Source of the DNA: Nageia nagi | Lineage: Eukaryota > Pinophyta | Length of the DNA stretch: 64,000 nt | Reading direction: 5' to 3' | NCBI GenBank assembly: GCA_050084985.1 | Contig: JBITNC010000001.1 | Span: 48,980,001 to 49,044,000, forward strand | Shown: one piece after another, positions 35,740-45,464 of the stretch | How the letters are laid out: every line of letters starts with the position of its first letter | Numbering within the stretch: the stretch's first letter is position 1 | Program-made: the position numbers and the translations under genes | The notes under the pieces: generated by a model | The model's database searches: none | The model's input: only the letters and a program-made list of their open reading frames with translations | What the model was told of the DNA's origin: nothing

Positions 35740-36770
35740 TCTGCGTTAACAAACGAATATGCACAGGTATTATCCTCCAACAAGAAAAACACGTCACTCA
35801 GCACTTCAATACAATTCAGCTCAAGCATGGTGTCACATTTGCAGTCTCCCTAGCAGGAACGTAACAACTTCCTTCACTTCTCAACCATCTGATCTTCTTC
35901 ACATCGTACCGATCATCAGGTCATGTGGATTAGAGCCAACGTGTAACCATGATGCAGAAAGTTGAACCTTCGACCCTGTTATCTCCACTTTCCACGTAGA
36001 TGTCCACATGACCATCCTTACCAAGCTGGAGTGAGAACCTAAACGAAAAGTTGCATCTTGTCCATGAAGATTACTACATTTTCTTCTACATCATGCCAGT
36101 CCATTACTTGATTATCTCTTTCTAAAGCAGCTAATATTTTCTTTGATCCTTCTTTGCTTTCTACGTAGTAGTCATGATATCAAACCACAGGGAAAGAAAT
36201 CCTGTAGGCATTAGAATTCATGTTTGTCCATAGCTGTACCTTTTCCGTAGTCCTCAGCATGGGAACCTATTATTCTACTTTCTGATCAATGCACATACAA
36301 GTCAAAAGAGAATCCCATTTTAGGAACAAAAATATCAGTTCTTAGAGATGTTAGACCCCAAAAAGCTTGGCAAATCACATGAATAGTCTTATGCATGCGA
36401 TGGAAAAATTATTCCAGCAAAACTTTGATGTTATATGCAGCTAGGACATTGTGATCGAATCTCATTATTCAAATTCTCTTAATCACTTGCACTACTTTTA
36501 GTAAATAGGTGAAAATGATGCAATATCTGCGCAATCATGACTTTCACGTATGCATTGTCGAAGTGAATGGAGCCTTGGTCGATCTATTTAACAAGCATCA
36601 AATTTGAATTTGAACAATATTGGAGCCATCTTGAACTGCCTCTGCAGCCTGATTGATTGAATGGCTTTGGTACCACATGTTGAAAGGGCCGTAAGGTTGA
36701 ACAAATTCCATTAACTTAGTAAACACTCCATGTTTATAATAGATAACCAATTCCTTTGCCTTCCTCTACC
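35740..36770 (-). pseudogene. Decayed, unidentified coding fragment
   Basis: The minus strand reads like protein over long stretches, with stops and frame changes between them: KELVIYYKHGVFTKLMEFV and PYGPFNMWYQSHSINQAAEA near 36755-36640, SNAYRISFPVV and YYVESKEGSKKILAALERD near 36215-36120, and VTRWL with NPHDLMIGTM near 35940-35900. I do not recognise the family. Composition is more gene-like than retroelement-like. It could be a remnant of a host gene copy. Confidence 0.4.
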
Positions 36771-36989
36771 TAATCAGAAATTGTGGGTGTTGGCGTATAC
36801 ATGTATCCGACGTATTTGTGGGAATGATTCATGTTGGATGTACATAGGAGGAATGATGGACGTAGTAAGAGAAGGTGCGCGAAAAGAACAATGTGACCTG
36901 GCAAAATAAGGCTGTACAAAGAACGACGTGAGCTAGTTAGAAAGCATTTAAGAACAATATGAGATGCTGAGACAAGGAATCAGCTAGAC

Positions 36990-37770
36990 AATCCATAGCT
37001 TCAATAATGCATTCAAATCTAATAACCCTACAACACAGAATCCTAGATGAACACATGATGGGTAATGCATATTCTGCAACTTTATGGTTGGGAAGTTCTC
37101 AGCAGATGCAAATATGTTACATATTCTACAACTTTATGATTGGGAATTTTCGAGGAAATATCTCAGACCTACAATATCGTGGAATGCAATGATCACAGGA
37201 TACACACAGAACCAGTGTGGTTTGGAGGCCATGAGTGCTTTTAGATGTGGGTTTCTTTCCCATGCATTTGTGATACTAGTTTTGGTAGGCATGTATTCAA
37301 AATGTGGGAGCATTAAGAAGGTAAACGTTTTGTTTGACAAGATACATAATAGACAAATAATTTTGTAAAATGCAATGAACTAAAATTTCACCATCATAAT
37401 GAGAAACTAGCAATTGCTTTGGGGATGTTAAGCACATCCACTTGGCACAACCATTCAAGTTGCGAGTACGTGGTAACTGCCACTTTGCAACAAAGTTTCT
37501 TTCCAAAGCTGTTGCACACGTAATCGTTGTAAGGGATGCCAACTGATTTCATCACTTCAAGGATGAACACTCTGCATGTGATGTTTATTGGTGATTGATT
37601 AAAGGATATGTGTTGTAAAAATGGAATAAAGCTTTTTCTAGCAAATAATGTATTTTAGCAAAGTATTTAATTACCATGGTCCTATAATTGTATTGTAGGC
37701 AGGCAAGGATCAAGCATAATCTCTTTGGGAATTCATCCCTACTAGTTAGACTGCAAAAACCTTTGAATCT
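36990..37770 (+). pseudogene. Decayed PPR-DYW gene, copy 1
   Basis: The + strand shows PPR repeat marks: PTISWNAMITGYTQNQCGLEAM, then VGMYSKCGSIKKVNVLFDKI. In shifted frames there follows the start of the E/DYW region (AHPLGTTIQV, ATKF-like sequence, VVRDAN and HHFKDE). The end at 37571-37594 reads SACDVYW before TGA, close to the canonical C-S-C-G-D-Y-W end. About 170 bp of 3' flank is shared with copies 2 and 3. The protein class edits RNA in plastids and mitochondria. This copy is dead. Confidence 0.85.
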
Positions 37771-37849
37771 TTTTTTTCTCTCTCTCCCTTTATGTATATT
37801 TTGAGCCAAGAAAATAAATACATGTATGATACATATATTATATATTGAA

Positions 37850-38970
37850 CAAAGAAAACAAATGTACTCTATGCAGGAGGGCGTAACAATGTATAGAAAA
37901 ATAGTAAGTGATTGTATTTGTGACAAATGTTTTGATAGGTATGTATTGTAAATTTGAGAACATACATAAAGCATGTGTACTGTTTGACAAAATGCAACAG
38001 AAATATACAATCTCATGGAATGCAATTATCATAGGATATGCATAGAACTGGCTTCATGAGGAGGCTCTAGACGTTTTTGAGGAAATGAGATGAAGTGGTG
38101 TTCCACTAATGAATTCATCTTTTCCAGTTTTGTATGTGCCAATGCATCATCATTGGAAGAGAGTTGATATGCATTGACAAATAATAAAGACTTGTTTTCA
38201 TTCTAATGTTGTTGTGATGACTCCTTTGATGGACATGTATGTTAAGTTTGGGATCATGCATGTGTCCCATGAACTATTTTAAAAAAACTCAACAAAGAGA
38301 CACCATCTCATGGAATTTAATAATTATAGGATATGCACAAATTATACTTTATAAAGAATATGAAAATCTTTTCAATTAAATGTAGCATACAAACACAGTC
38401 TCATGGATTGCAATTATTGAAGGGTATGCATAGAATGGGTTTCTTGATGATGCAATCAATTTTTTGATGAAATACCTTAAACAATATACTATCATGGAAT
38501 GCAATGATGATAGGATATGTATAGAATGAGTATGGTTTGAAGGCCCTCAAGTGCTTCATAAACAATTTCATGGAATGCAATGAATAATTCTTCACCATCA
38601 TCATGAGAAACTAGTAATAACACTTGGGTTGCTAAGCACATCCTCTTGGCACAACCATTTGAGTTGTGAAGAATCTTCAAATATGTGGTAACTACCACTC
38701 TACAACAAAGTTTCTCTCCAAAATTGTTGTAAGGGATGGCAACCATTTTCACCACTTCAAGGATGGACAATGTTCATGTCGTGATTGTTGGTGATTGAGT
38801 AAATGATGTTTGTTGTGGAAATAGAGCGAATCATTCTCTAGCTCAAATGATTTATTTTAGCAACGTCTTTCACTACCACATTCTTGTAGTTCTATTGTAG
38901 GTAGCCAAGGATTCTAGCACAATTTTTTTGGGAATTCATCCCAATCAACTATATTACAAAAACCTTCAAA
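37850..38970 (+). pseudogene. Decayed PPR-DYW gene, copy 2
   Basis: Begins with the same leader as copies 3 and 4 (GGAGGGCGTAACAATGTA). It then gives VLFDKMQQKYTISWNAIIIGYA, LHEEALDVFEEM, MTPLMDMYVKFGIM and further PPR motifs with stops. The last codons at 38771-38794 read CSCRDCW then TGA, two changes from CSCGDYW. The 3' flank to about 38970 matches copies 1 and 3. Confidence 0.87.
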
Positions 38971-39237
38971 TCTTCCTTTTTTTCTTTTAATATTTAATTT
39001 TGATACACACACACACACCAAGAAAATAAATGCAATTAAGAGACATATTAAATATTTAACCAATAACATAAATACAAAAAATAAAATTACTTTTAAGTCA
39101 TTACTTTATGGAGGGGGGGAGTAGACATGCATGGAAAAATAGTATGTATGCTAAGTTTGTGAATATACAAAAGGCCTATGTACTCTTTGACAAAATGAAA
39201 CAAAGAGACATAATCACATGGAATGCAATGATCATAA

Positions 39238-41056
39238 TGTTAGAAGAAGAGAATTCCAATCTACAAGAAAAGTAATTTCAATAGAATTGATTGGCCTAAA
39301 GGAATCCTTTTGACATGCTTCACCTTCATGAACCAACAAATACCCTACTAATTAGAAATAATCTAACGAGATCAATCGACACCAAGAACACCAACCAAAT
39401 ATAAAATCAAGGAACAACCAATTAAAGAAAAAATCTAATTAGTTAAACAACCGATGAATTATTTATGGATTAACATGAAGGATAATGGATCGATGCATCC
39501 TTTTCGAATTGACATGAAGACATATAAGGGAAGTCCTAACAAGTTATAGAAAAAAGACTTGCATATGATAGAGGAAGTGTACAATTATATAAAGAGATAA
39601 AATATATGAGAATACATGTCGACAGAACTTAATTATAGGAACAAGTCATTCTTAGTGTATCAACAAAAGCTATTGTATAATGTATATTTGATTATTAATA
39701 AAGATTACCCCCTTTTATAAATTCTATATATCTTTCCATTATTCCATTCAACATTTCTATTTCTGTTAGTATCTTTATGATCTCGTTTATAGGAAAGAAA
39801 CCAATCGACCAAATTCTTTTCAATAATCAAATCGATCTATGATTTTTTGTTAGGAATTCTAAAAATCAAAGATTTAAGATTCCTATAGAAGTGCTGAGCA
39901 AGAATCGTAAGAGGGGAAGGCATCAAGGGGCGGGAAGTGCATAGGAATGATGAGGGGAAATTAAGAGTCGTTAGTGGTCACAAAAGGCATCCCAAAGATG
40001 GAGATATGAAAGGATGGATAATGGTTCAATATGAGTGTATAAAAAAGGAGATATTGAAAAAGAAAAATAAGGAGAAAATGTTCCACATAGGATATAAGAG
40101 AAGAAGAAAAAGAATGATATCAATTGACGATTTACCATTTCTAAAAATAGAGGTGAACTACAATGAGATCAAGAAGAATGAGAAAAGTATAAGCATATGA
40201 AAAAAAGAGGAAAAAACCAAGAGATAATGCTGAGATAAATCCATAAGGATCAATGGAAAACTGAGAAAACCATCAAGCAAATACTGACTGATGATTTACC
40301 ACCACCAGAATTGGAGATGAGCTACTATGAGCTAAGAAGAAAAAGAGAAATATCCTAGAGATATAGTTAAGATAAATCCATGATGGTTTTTTTTTTTTTT
40401 TTTAGCATAGTTGACTACCAATGTTATATGAATTAATGAATCCTTCATAATAGTTAGGAAATACATTGACTCCTCCAGATAAAACAGAACCTCTCTTCCA
40501 TTGTTGTGATTTAGTGAAGTACATAAAGATTTCCTTATCAAAATGATGTTGACTTATCCAAAGAAATGACCATGAGAACCCTCATTTACCACATACTCTC
40601 CCTATCCTAAAACTAGATAAGAAAAGTCTTGAGGATAAGCCTTGGATTTAAGTTGGGGAGAATGTTAACATGAGAGAATTTAGATTGACATACCAAAAAA
40701 AAAATTCTAATATAATTAATCAACCTAAATAAACCTATCAACCTGATTCACCTTTGTAAATGAACAAAAACCTCATCGATAAAAATAACCCAACAAGATT
40801 GATCAACACAAAGGCCACCAACCAAAGACAAAATCAAGGAACAAGCGATTAAAGGAAAACTTTAATTAGTTAAACAACTAATGAATTAGTTATGGATCAA
40901 AATAAAAGATGATAGATTGATACATCATTTTATAATGCTATGAAGACATATAAGGGAATCCACAACTAGTTCTAAAAGAGATACTTGCATATGATAGAGG
41001 AAGTATATAAATATAAAGAGAGAAAATATGAGAAATACATACATACGTACGAAATT

Positions 41057-41088
<32 letters not shown>

Positions 41089-41156
41089 TACATACATACA
41101 TACATACATAATACATACATACATACATACATACATACATACATACATACATACAT

Positions 41157-41249
<93 letters not shown>

Positions 41250-41479
41250 GATAAATATGTCGATATAACTTAGTTATAGGAATAAGTCATTCTTAGTGTA
41301 TCGGCACACACACACAAATATTAATAAAGATTATTCCCTTTTTATAAATTATGTCTATCTTTACATTATTCCATTCAACATTTCTATTTACGTTAGTATT
41401 TTTATGATCTCATTTGTAGGAAAGAACCCAATCGACCAAATTCTTTTCAATTGTCAAACTGGTCAACACACATGAAATA
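39238..41479 (+). mobile_element. Small non-autonomous LTR element inside PPR copy 3
   Basis: LTR copies at 39238-39852 and 40663-41479 share long stretches (ACATATAAGGGAA, TTGCATATGATAGAGGAAGT, CCATTCAACATTTCTATTT). A purine tract AGTTGGGGAGAA lies just before the right LTR, as in Copia elements. The target duplication CATAA lies at 39233-39237 and 41480-41484. The 0.8-kb internal part has one short frame (39937-40200, Lys-rich, 87 codons) without any retroelement domain. The inner LTR border and a primer site are not clear. The right LTR is longer because of a microsatellite. Confidence 0.82.
41030..41245. repeat. (TACA)n and (TA)n microsatellite
   Basis: TACA repeats with breaks from about 41036 to 41158, then an uninterrupted TA run of about 85 bp to 41245. 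It lies in the right LTR only, so it expanded after insertion. Confidence 0.97.
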
Positions 41480-42665
41480 CATAAAACTCTAGGTTCACGA
41501 GGAGGCACTAGAGTTTTTTGAGGGAATTCAATGAAATGGTGTCCCACCTAATGAATTCATCTTTTTGAGTATTGTTGCTTTATGTGCTAATTGATCATCA
41601 TTACAAGAGCGTGTTGACATCCACTAAAAAATAATAAAAGTGATTTTATTTTTGTGATGACTACTATGATAAATATATATGTTAAGTTTGGGATCATGTA
41701 AAAGGCCCATGAATTATTTGACAAAATAAAATAAAGAGACACCATCTCATGGAATTCAATGATTATATGAGATGCCCATATTGGACTTCTTAAAGAAACT
41801 GAAAATATTTTTGAGGAAATACAACATACAAACACAATCTCATGGATTGCATTGATTGGAGGGTATGCACAAAGTGGATTTCTTGATGAGGTAGTGGAAT
41901 TTTTTGAGGAAATACCTCAAATAAATATAATATCATGGAATTCAATCATCATAGGATATACATAGAAGGTATGGTTTGGAAGCCCTCGAGTGCTTTCAAA
42001 TGTGGGTTTCTTTTGTATTCATTTGTAATAACAACCTTGATAGACATATATTAAAAATGTGGGAAGATTAAGGTAAGTATTTTGTTTGAAAATATGTATA
42101 ATAGACAAAAGATTTCATGGAATGCAGTGGAAAAATTATTCACCACCATAGCAAGAAAAGTGGCAACAACCTTGATAGACATATATTCAAAATGTGGGAG
42201 GATTAAGAAGGCAAGTATTTTATTTAACAATATAAATAATATACAAACAATTTTATGGAATGCAATGAACAAATTATTCACCATAATAACAATTGCTTTT
42301 GGGATTTTAAGCACATCCTCTGACATAACCATTTGAGTTGTGATGAACCTTGGAGTATGTGGTAACTACCACTTTGCAACAAAGTTTCTCTTACAAATGG
42401 TTGCATGGGCAATTGTTGTGAGGGATGGCAACTATTTTCACTACTTCAAGGATGGATAATGTTCATGGGATGATTATTGATGATTTAATAAATGATGTTT
42501 GATGTGGAAATGGAACAAATATTTTTCAAGAAAATGGTTTATTTTAGTAATCTTTCACTACTATGGTTTGTAGTCATATTGTAAGAAGATTAAGATCCAA
42601 GTATAATCTCTTTGGGAATTCATCTTAACTAGTTAGATGGAAAAACATTTTAGACCTTTCTTTTA

Positions 42666-43164
42666 TATATATCTATATATCTTAATAAAAGGTGCAACAA
42701 ACATGACTCAAGAAAAATTTACTTCACTTTCGTAGGTAAAGAGATAGACATACTTTTATTGGTTTAAAAACATGCATAAGGAAAAAACTTAATGAAATTT
42801 CTTCTTTATTTATTTAATTTTATTCACACAATAAGTGATGAATATATTTCCATTTGTTTTGAATTAGGTGAAAGGAAAAAATGATTAATAAAAACTTTTT
42901 AAGTGTTTCCTTCTTTAATCACATTCACATGATAAGGGTTTTTAAAGGCCAATAATAACCATTGCCTTATTATTTTATGGGTAGATTATAACCACTTTCT
43001 TTGGTAAAATCACTTAATTATTTTGCATTTTTATACCTTTAAGATAATGTTTTGATAATCTTAAGATGATAGTTATCAACCGCCCTCATAGATATTAATG
43101 ACAATGATTTTCAAGGTAGTTCTAGTTCTAAATCATTGTTGTAGGATTCTAACCTTTTATTTAC
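42666..43164. other. AT-rich spacer in the PPR array
   Basis: No coding or repeat signal recognised between PPR copies 3 and 4. Confidence 0.4.
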
Positions 43165-43640
43165 TCAATACTCTATATAGGAGGGTGTAAGCATGCATGG
43201 AAAAATAGTAAGAAGTGTTTTTTATTTGAATGTCATCGTGACAAATGTTTTGATAGACATGTATGCTAAGTTTGGGAATATATAAAAGGATTGTGTATTG
43301 TTTGATAAAATGTAGTAGAGAGATAATCTCATGGAATGTATTAATTATAGGATATGCAAGATTTAGATGTTTTTGAGGGAATGCAACAAAATGGTGTTAC
43401 ACCCAATGAATTAATCTTTTCCTGTTATTTTTCTATGTTCCAACTCACCATCATTGAAAGAGGGTATTGACATACATCAAAAAATAATAAAAAGTGGTTT
43501 TCATTTTGATATTGTTATGATGACTCCTTTAATAAATATGTATGTTAAACTTGGGATCATGCATAGGGCCATGAACTATTTGAAAAAAATGTAATAAAGA
43601 GACATCATCTCGTGGAATTCAATGATTACAAAATATTTCA
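43165..43640 (+). pseudogene. Decayed PPR gene, copy 4 (5' part only)
   Basis: The leader GGAGGGTGTAAGCATGCATG is followed by NVIVTNVLIDMYAKFGNI-like codons, VLFDKM, SWNVLIIGYA-like sequence, and a copy of the MTPLINMYVKLGIM stretch. It stops before the DYW region, where unrelated AT-rich DNA and a SINE follow. Confidence 0.8.
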
Positions 43641-43699
43641 GATTGGAATATCATTTTAATTTTGAAACAATTATCATAACTATTTTATTTATTTACTAA

Positions 43700-43982
43700 G
43701 TTTATTTCAAAATAAGGTAATAAGATTTTTTTTTTTATATGTTGGAGTTTGTCCCTGATACAGGGCACCATGAACTCTTAAGCTTAGAGCTACGAATGAG
43801 GGGCATGAAATGCCATCAAAATCCACTAGGGGCACGATCCTCGCCTCATCCGCACCTACCATCAACTCGATAGGATTTTAGGTACAATTCAACTGTTAGG
43901 GCAAAGAGTTTTGAACCTAGGCCTCCCATCTGAGAGCTTTGAAATATCCACCTCTCCAACTCTTCTATTCGTCAATTCATTT
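43700..43982 (-). mobile_element. SINE-like retroposon
   Basis: A 283-bp insert flanked by a perfect 19-bp direct repeat, TATTTTATTTATTTACTAA, at 43681-43699 and 43983-44001. On the minus strand it begins near 43970 with a tRNA-like head: A-box-like TGGAGAGGTGG and B-box-like GGTTCAAAACTC (about 43920). It then has a unique body and ends in an A run (T run at 43730-43740 on the + strand). Head, tail and long duplication fit LINE-driven retroposition. Confidence 0.75.
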
Positions 43983-44232
43983 TATTTTATTTATTTACTA
44001 ATATTGCATAAGATTATTTTATTTTATTAAAGATTTTTAATAATTTATTTCAAAAATAATTCTTTTATTTAAAAATGTATATATAATGAAGTGATTTTAG
44101 AGTTTTGATTTTTAAAGCAAAAATTGCAAAAAAACTAAAAAACCATTCGCTCAAACTACAAGTAAATTTAAAAAGGGATACTTTTGTCATGGAAAGTTAG
44201 AGTTAAGCTGTCACCTACATTCTCGTTGACCA

Positions 44233-44577
44233 GTGGGGCTTGTTGACTATCCTATAGAAATAAATGACTATCTCATAGAAATAGTTCACGTGTAAATTAT
44301 TAGTACTATCGGCTGAGAGTGGTTTTGATGAATGGTACAATGGTATAGTGGTTAGGAATCTGTATTAAAAACAAATTGTTTATGGTTTGAATTCTTGCAA
44401 TCATTTTTGAAAAAAGAAATTCAAAAAAATCCGACACTTGAATTTTTTTGACTATATATTTTCACTATTTATGTAGATAGTCAATAATTTCCGTAAGATA
44501 GTCGACTATTTATATAGGATGGTCACCTATTTCTATGTGATAACAACTAAATCTGTGGAATAGTCAATGGATCCCAC
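44233..44577. mobile_element. Inverted-repeat element with a tRNA-like core
   Basis: The left arm 44233-44285 and right arm 44527-44577 are inverted copies with mismatches (GTGGGG..TTGACTATCC on the left, GTGGGATCCATTGACTATTC on the right read inward). GACTAT motifs recur in and near both arms. Between them lies a tRNA-like relic. No transposase and no clear target duplication; it may be a foldback or MITE-type element. Confidence 0.5.
44334..44406 (+). pseudogene. tRNA-like relic
   Basis: TGGTATAGTGGTTAGGAATC matches a plant tRNA A-box region, and GGTTTGAATTC about 35 bases later resembles a B box (GGTTCGANNCC). The anticodon arm does not pair well, so this is not a working tRNA; it is a pseudogene or a SINE head. 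Confidence 0.5.
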
Positions 44578-44599
44578 AAGTGACAATTTTCTATAGCCG

Positions 44600-45464
44600 G
44601 AATGACAACAAGGCCGAGGAAGTGAATAGTGTGGCAACAAAAATATTTCAACGTTATTTAAAACTGTAAGTAGCCAACGGTGTAGAGAGTATCAGCAGGA
44701 TGGTATTCCAAAAGTAAGCCGCGTAATGCATTATGATGGAAGTCGCTGATAAATATCGGTATAAAGGAATTCACTGGAACATTAAATGCTGGAGAAAGCA
44801 GAAGAAAATGGGAAAGAGGGCCGTTTAATAAAAAAAAAATCCTTCTGACCAAGGAGCAGTGGAGTTAAGAAATGGAGAGTTTATTTGTTCTGTATATTCA
44901 AAATGTAGTCTCTTGAAGGTAAACTTGAGCTGGTTTTTGCCAAGGTAAGCTCTGCTCCCAATTATTAAAATAATTTAAGTGTAGTGATTTAGTTTATTGA
45001 ATTGCATCATAAAAATATTTAATTTATGAAAAAATATTTTATAGATGTATCTTTTATTTTAATTGTTACATTAAAATTTTAGAGAAAACATTTTAATGAA
45101 GTTAAATAGTTATTAAGTTACATTACAGAAATATTTGTGGAGAGATATTTTTATATATGTGAGATGTTACATAAAATATTTGAGGAAATACTTTAATGTG
45201 GCTATTTAAGGTTCATTTAAGGAAAAATTACAATTAGAAGTATTTATAAGGTAAAAGGTTTATGTAAATACTTTGAATTGTAGATTTAATTATTGAAATT
45301 ATAAATAGGAATATTACGAAATATTCAACTATGTTAAATTTATTATGTTTTTGAAAATTTACAACTAAGAATATTTGTAGTATAAATGGTTTTAATAATA
45401 CTTTATGATCTTACCTTCAAGTTAATTATTACAACTTAAAAATATTTTAGATAAAATATATATT
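44600..45464. other. AT-rich stretch, no gene seen
   Basis: High AT with many short A/T runs. The only ORF is short and not gene-like. Confidence 0.4.

Larger units (their letters stand above)
39105..42665 (+). pseudogene. Decayed PPR-DYW gene, copy 3, split by an LTR element
   Basis: The first piece, 39105-39237, ends in ITWNAMI-like sequence. After the LTR element (39238-41479) the copy resumes at 41480 with LGSRGGTRVF-like sequence (the HEEAL position), then HELFDKIK, SWIALIGGYAQSGFLDEVVEFFEEI, TLIDIYSKCGRIKKASILFNNI, and the best DYW stretch of the array: VVMNLGVCGNYHFATKFLL, VAWAIVVRDGNYFHYFKDG and CSWDDY, with the final W turned into TGA (42478-42480). The zinc ligand C of the CDCH-like motif is Y here. 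Confidence 0.88.

Noticed and set aside
40925-41161. Open frames with repeated Met-Tyr-Val-Cys
   Set aside because: They are translations of the TACA microsatellite in two frames, not genes.
36990-42665. CRISPR-like or satellite array from the repeated ATGGAATGCAAT motifs
   Set aside because: The repeats are PPR motifs coding SWNA with normal PPR spacing; plant DNA, no spacer structure.
44334-44406. Functional tRNA gene
   Set aside because: The A box is good, but the anticodon arm and acceptor stem do not pair.
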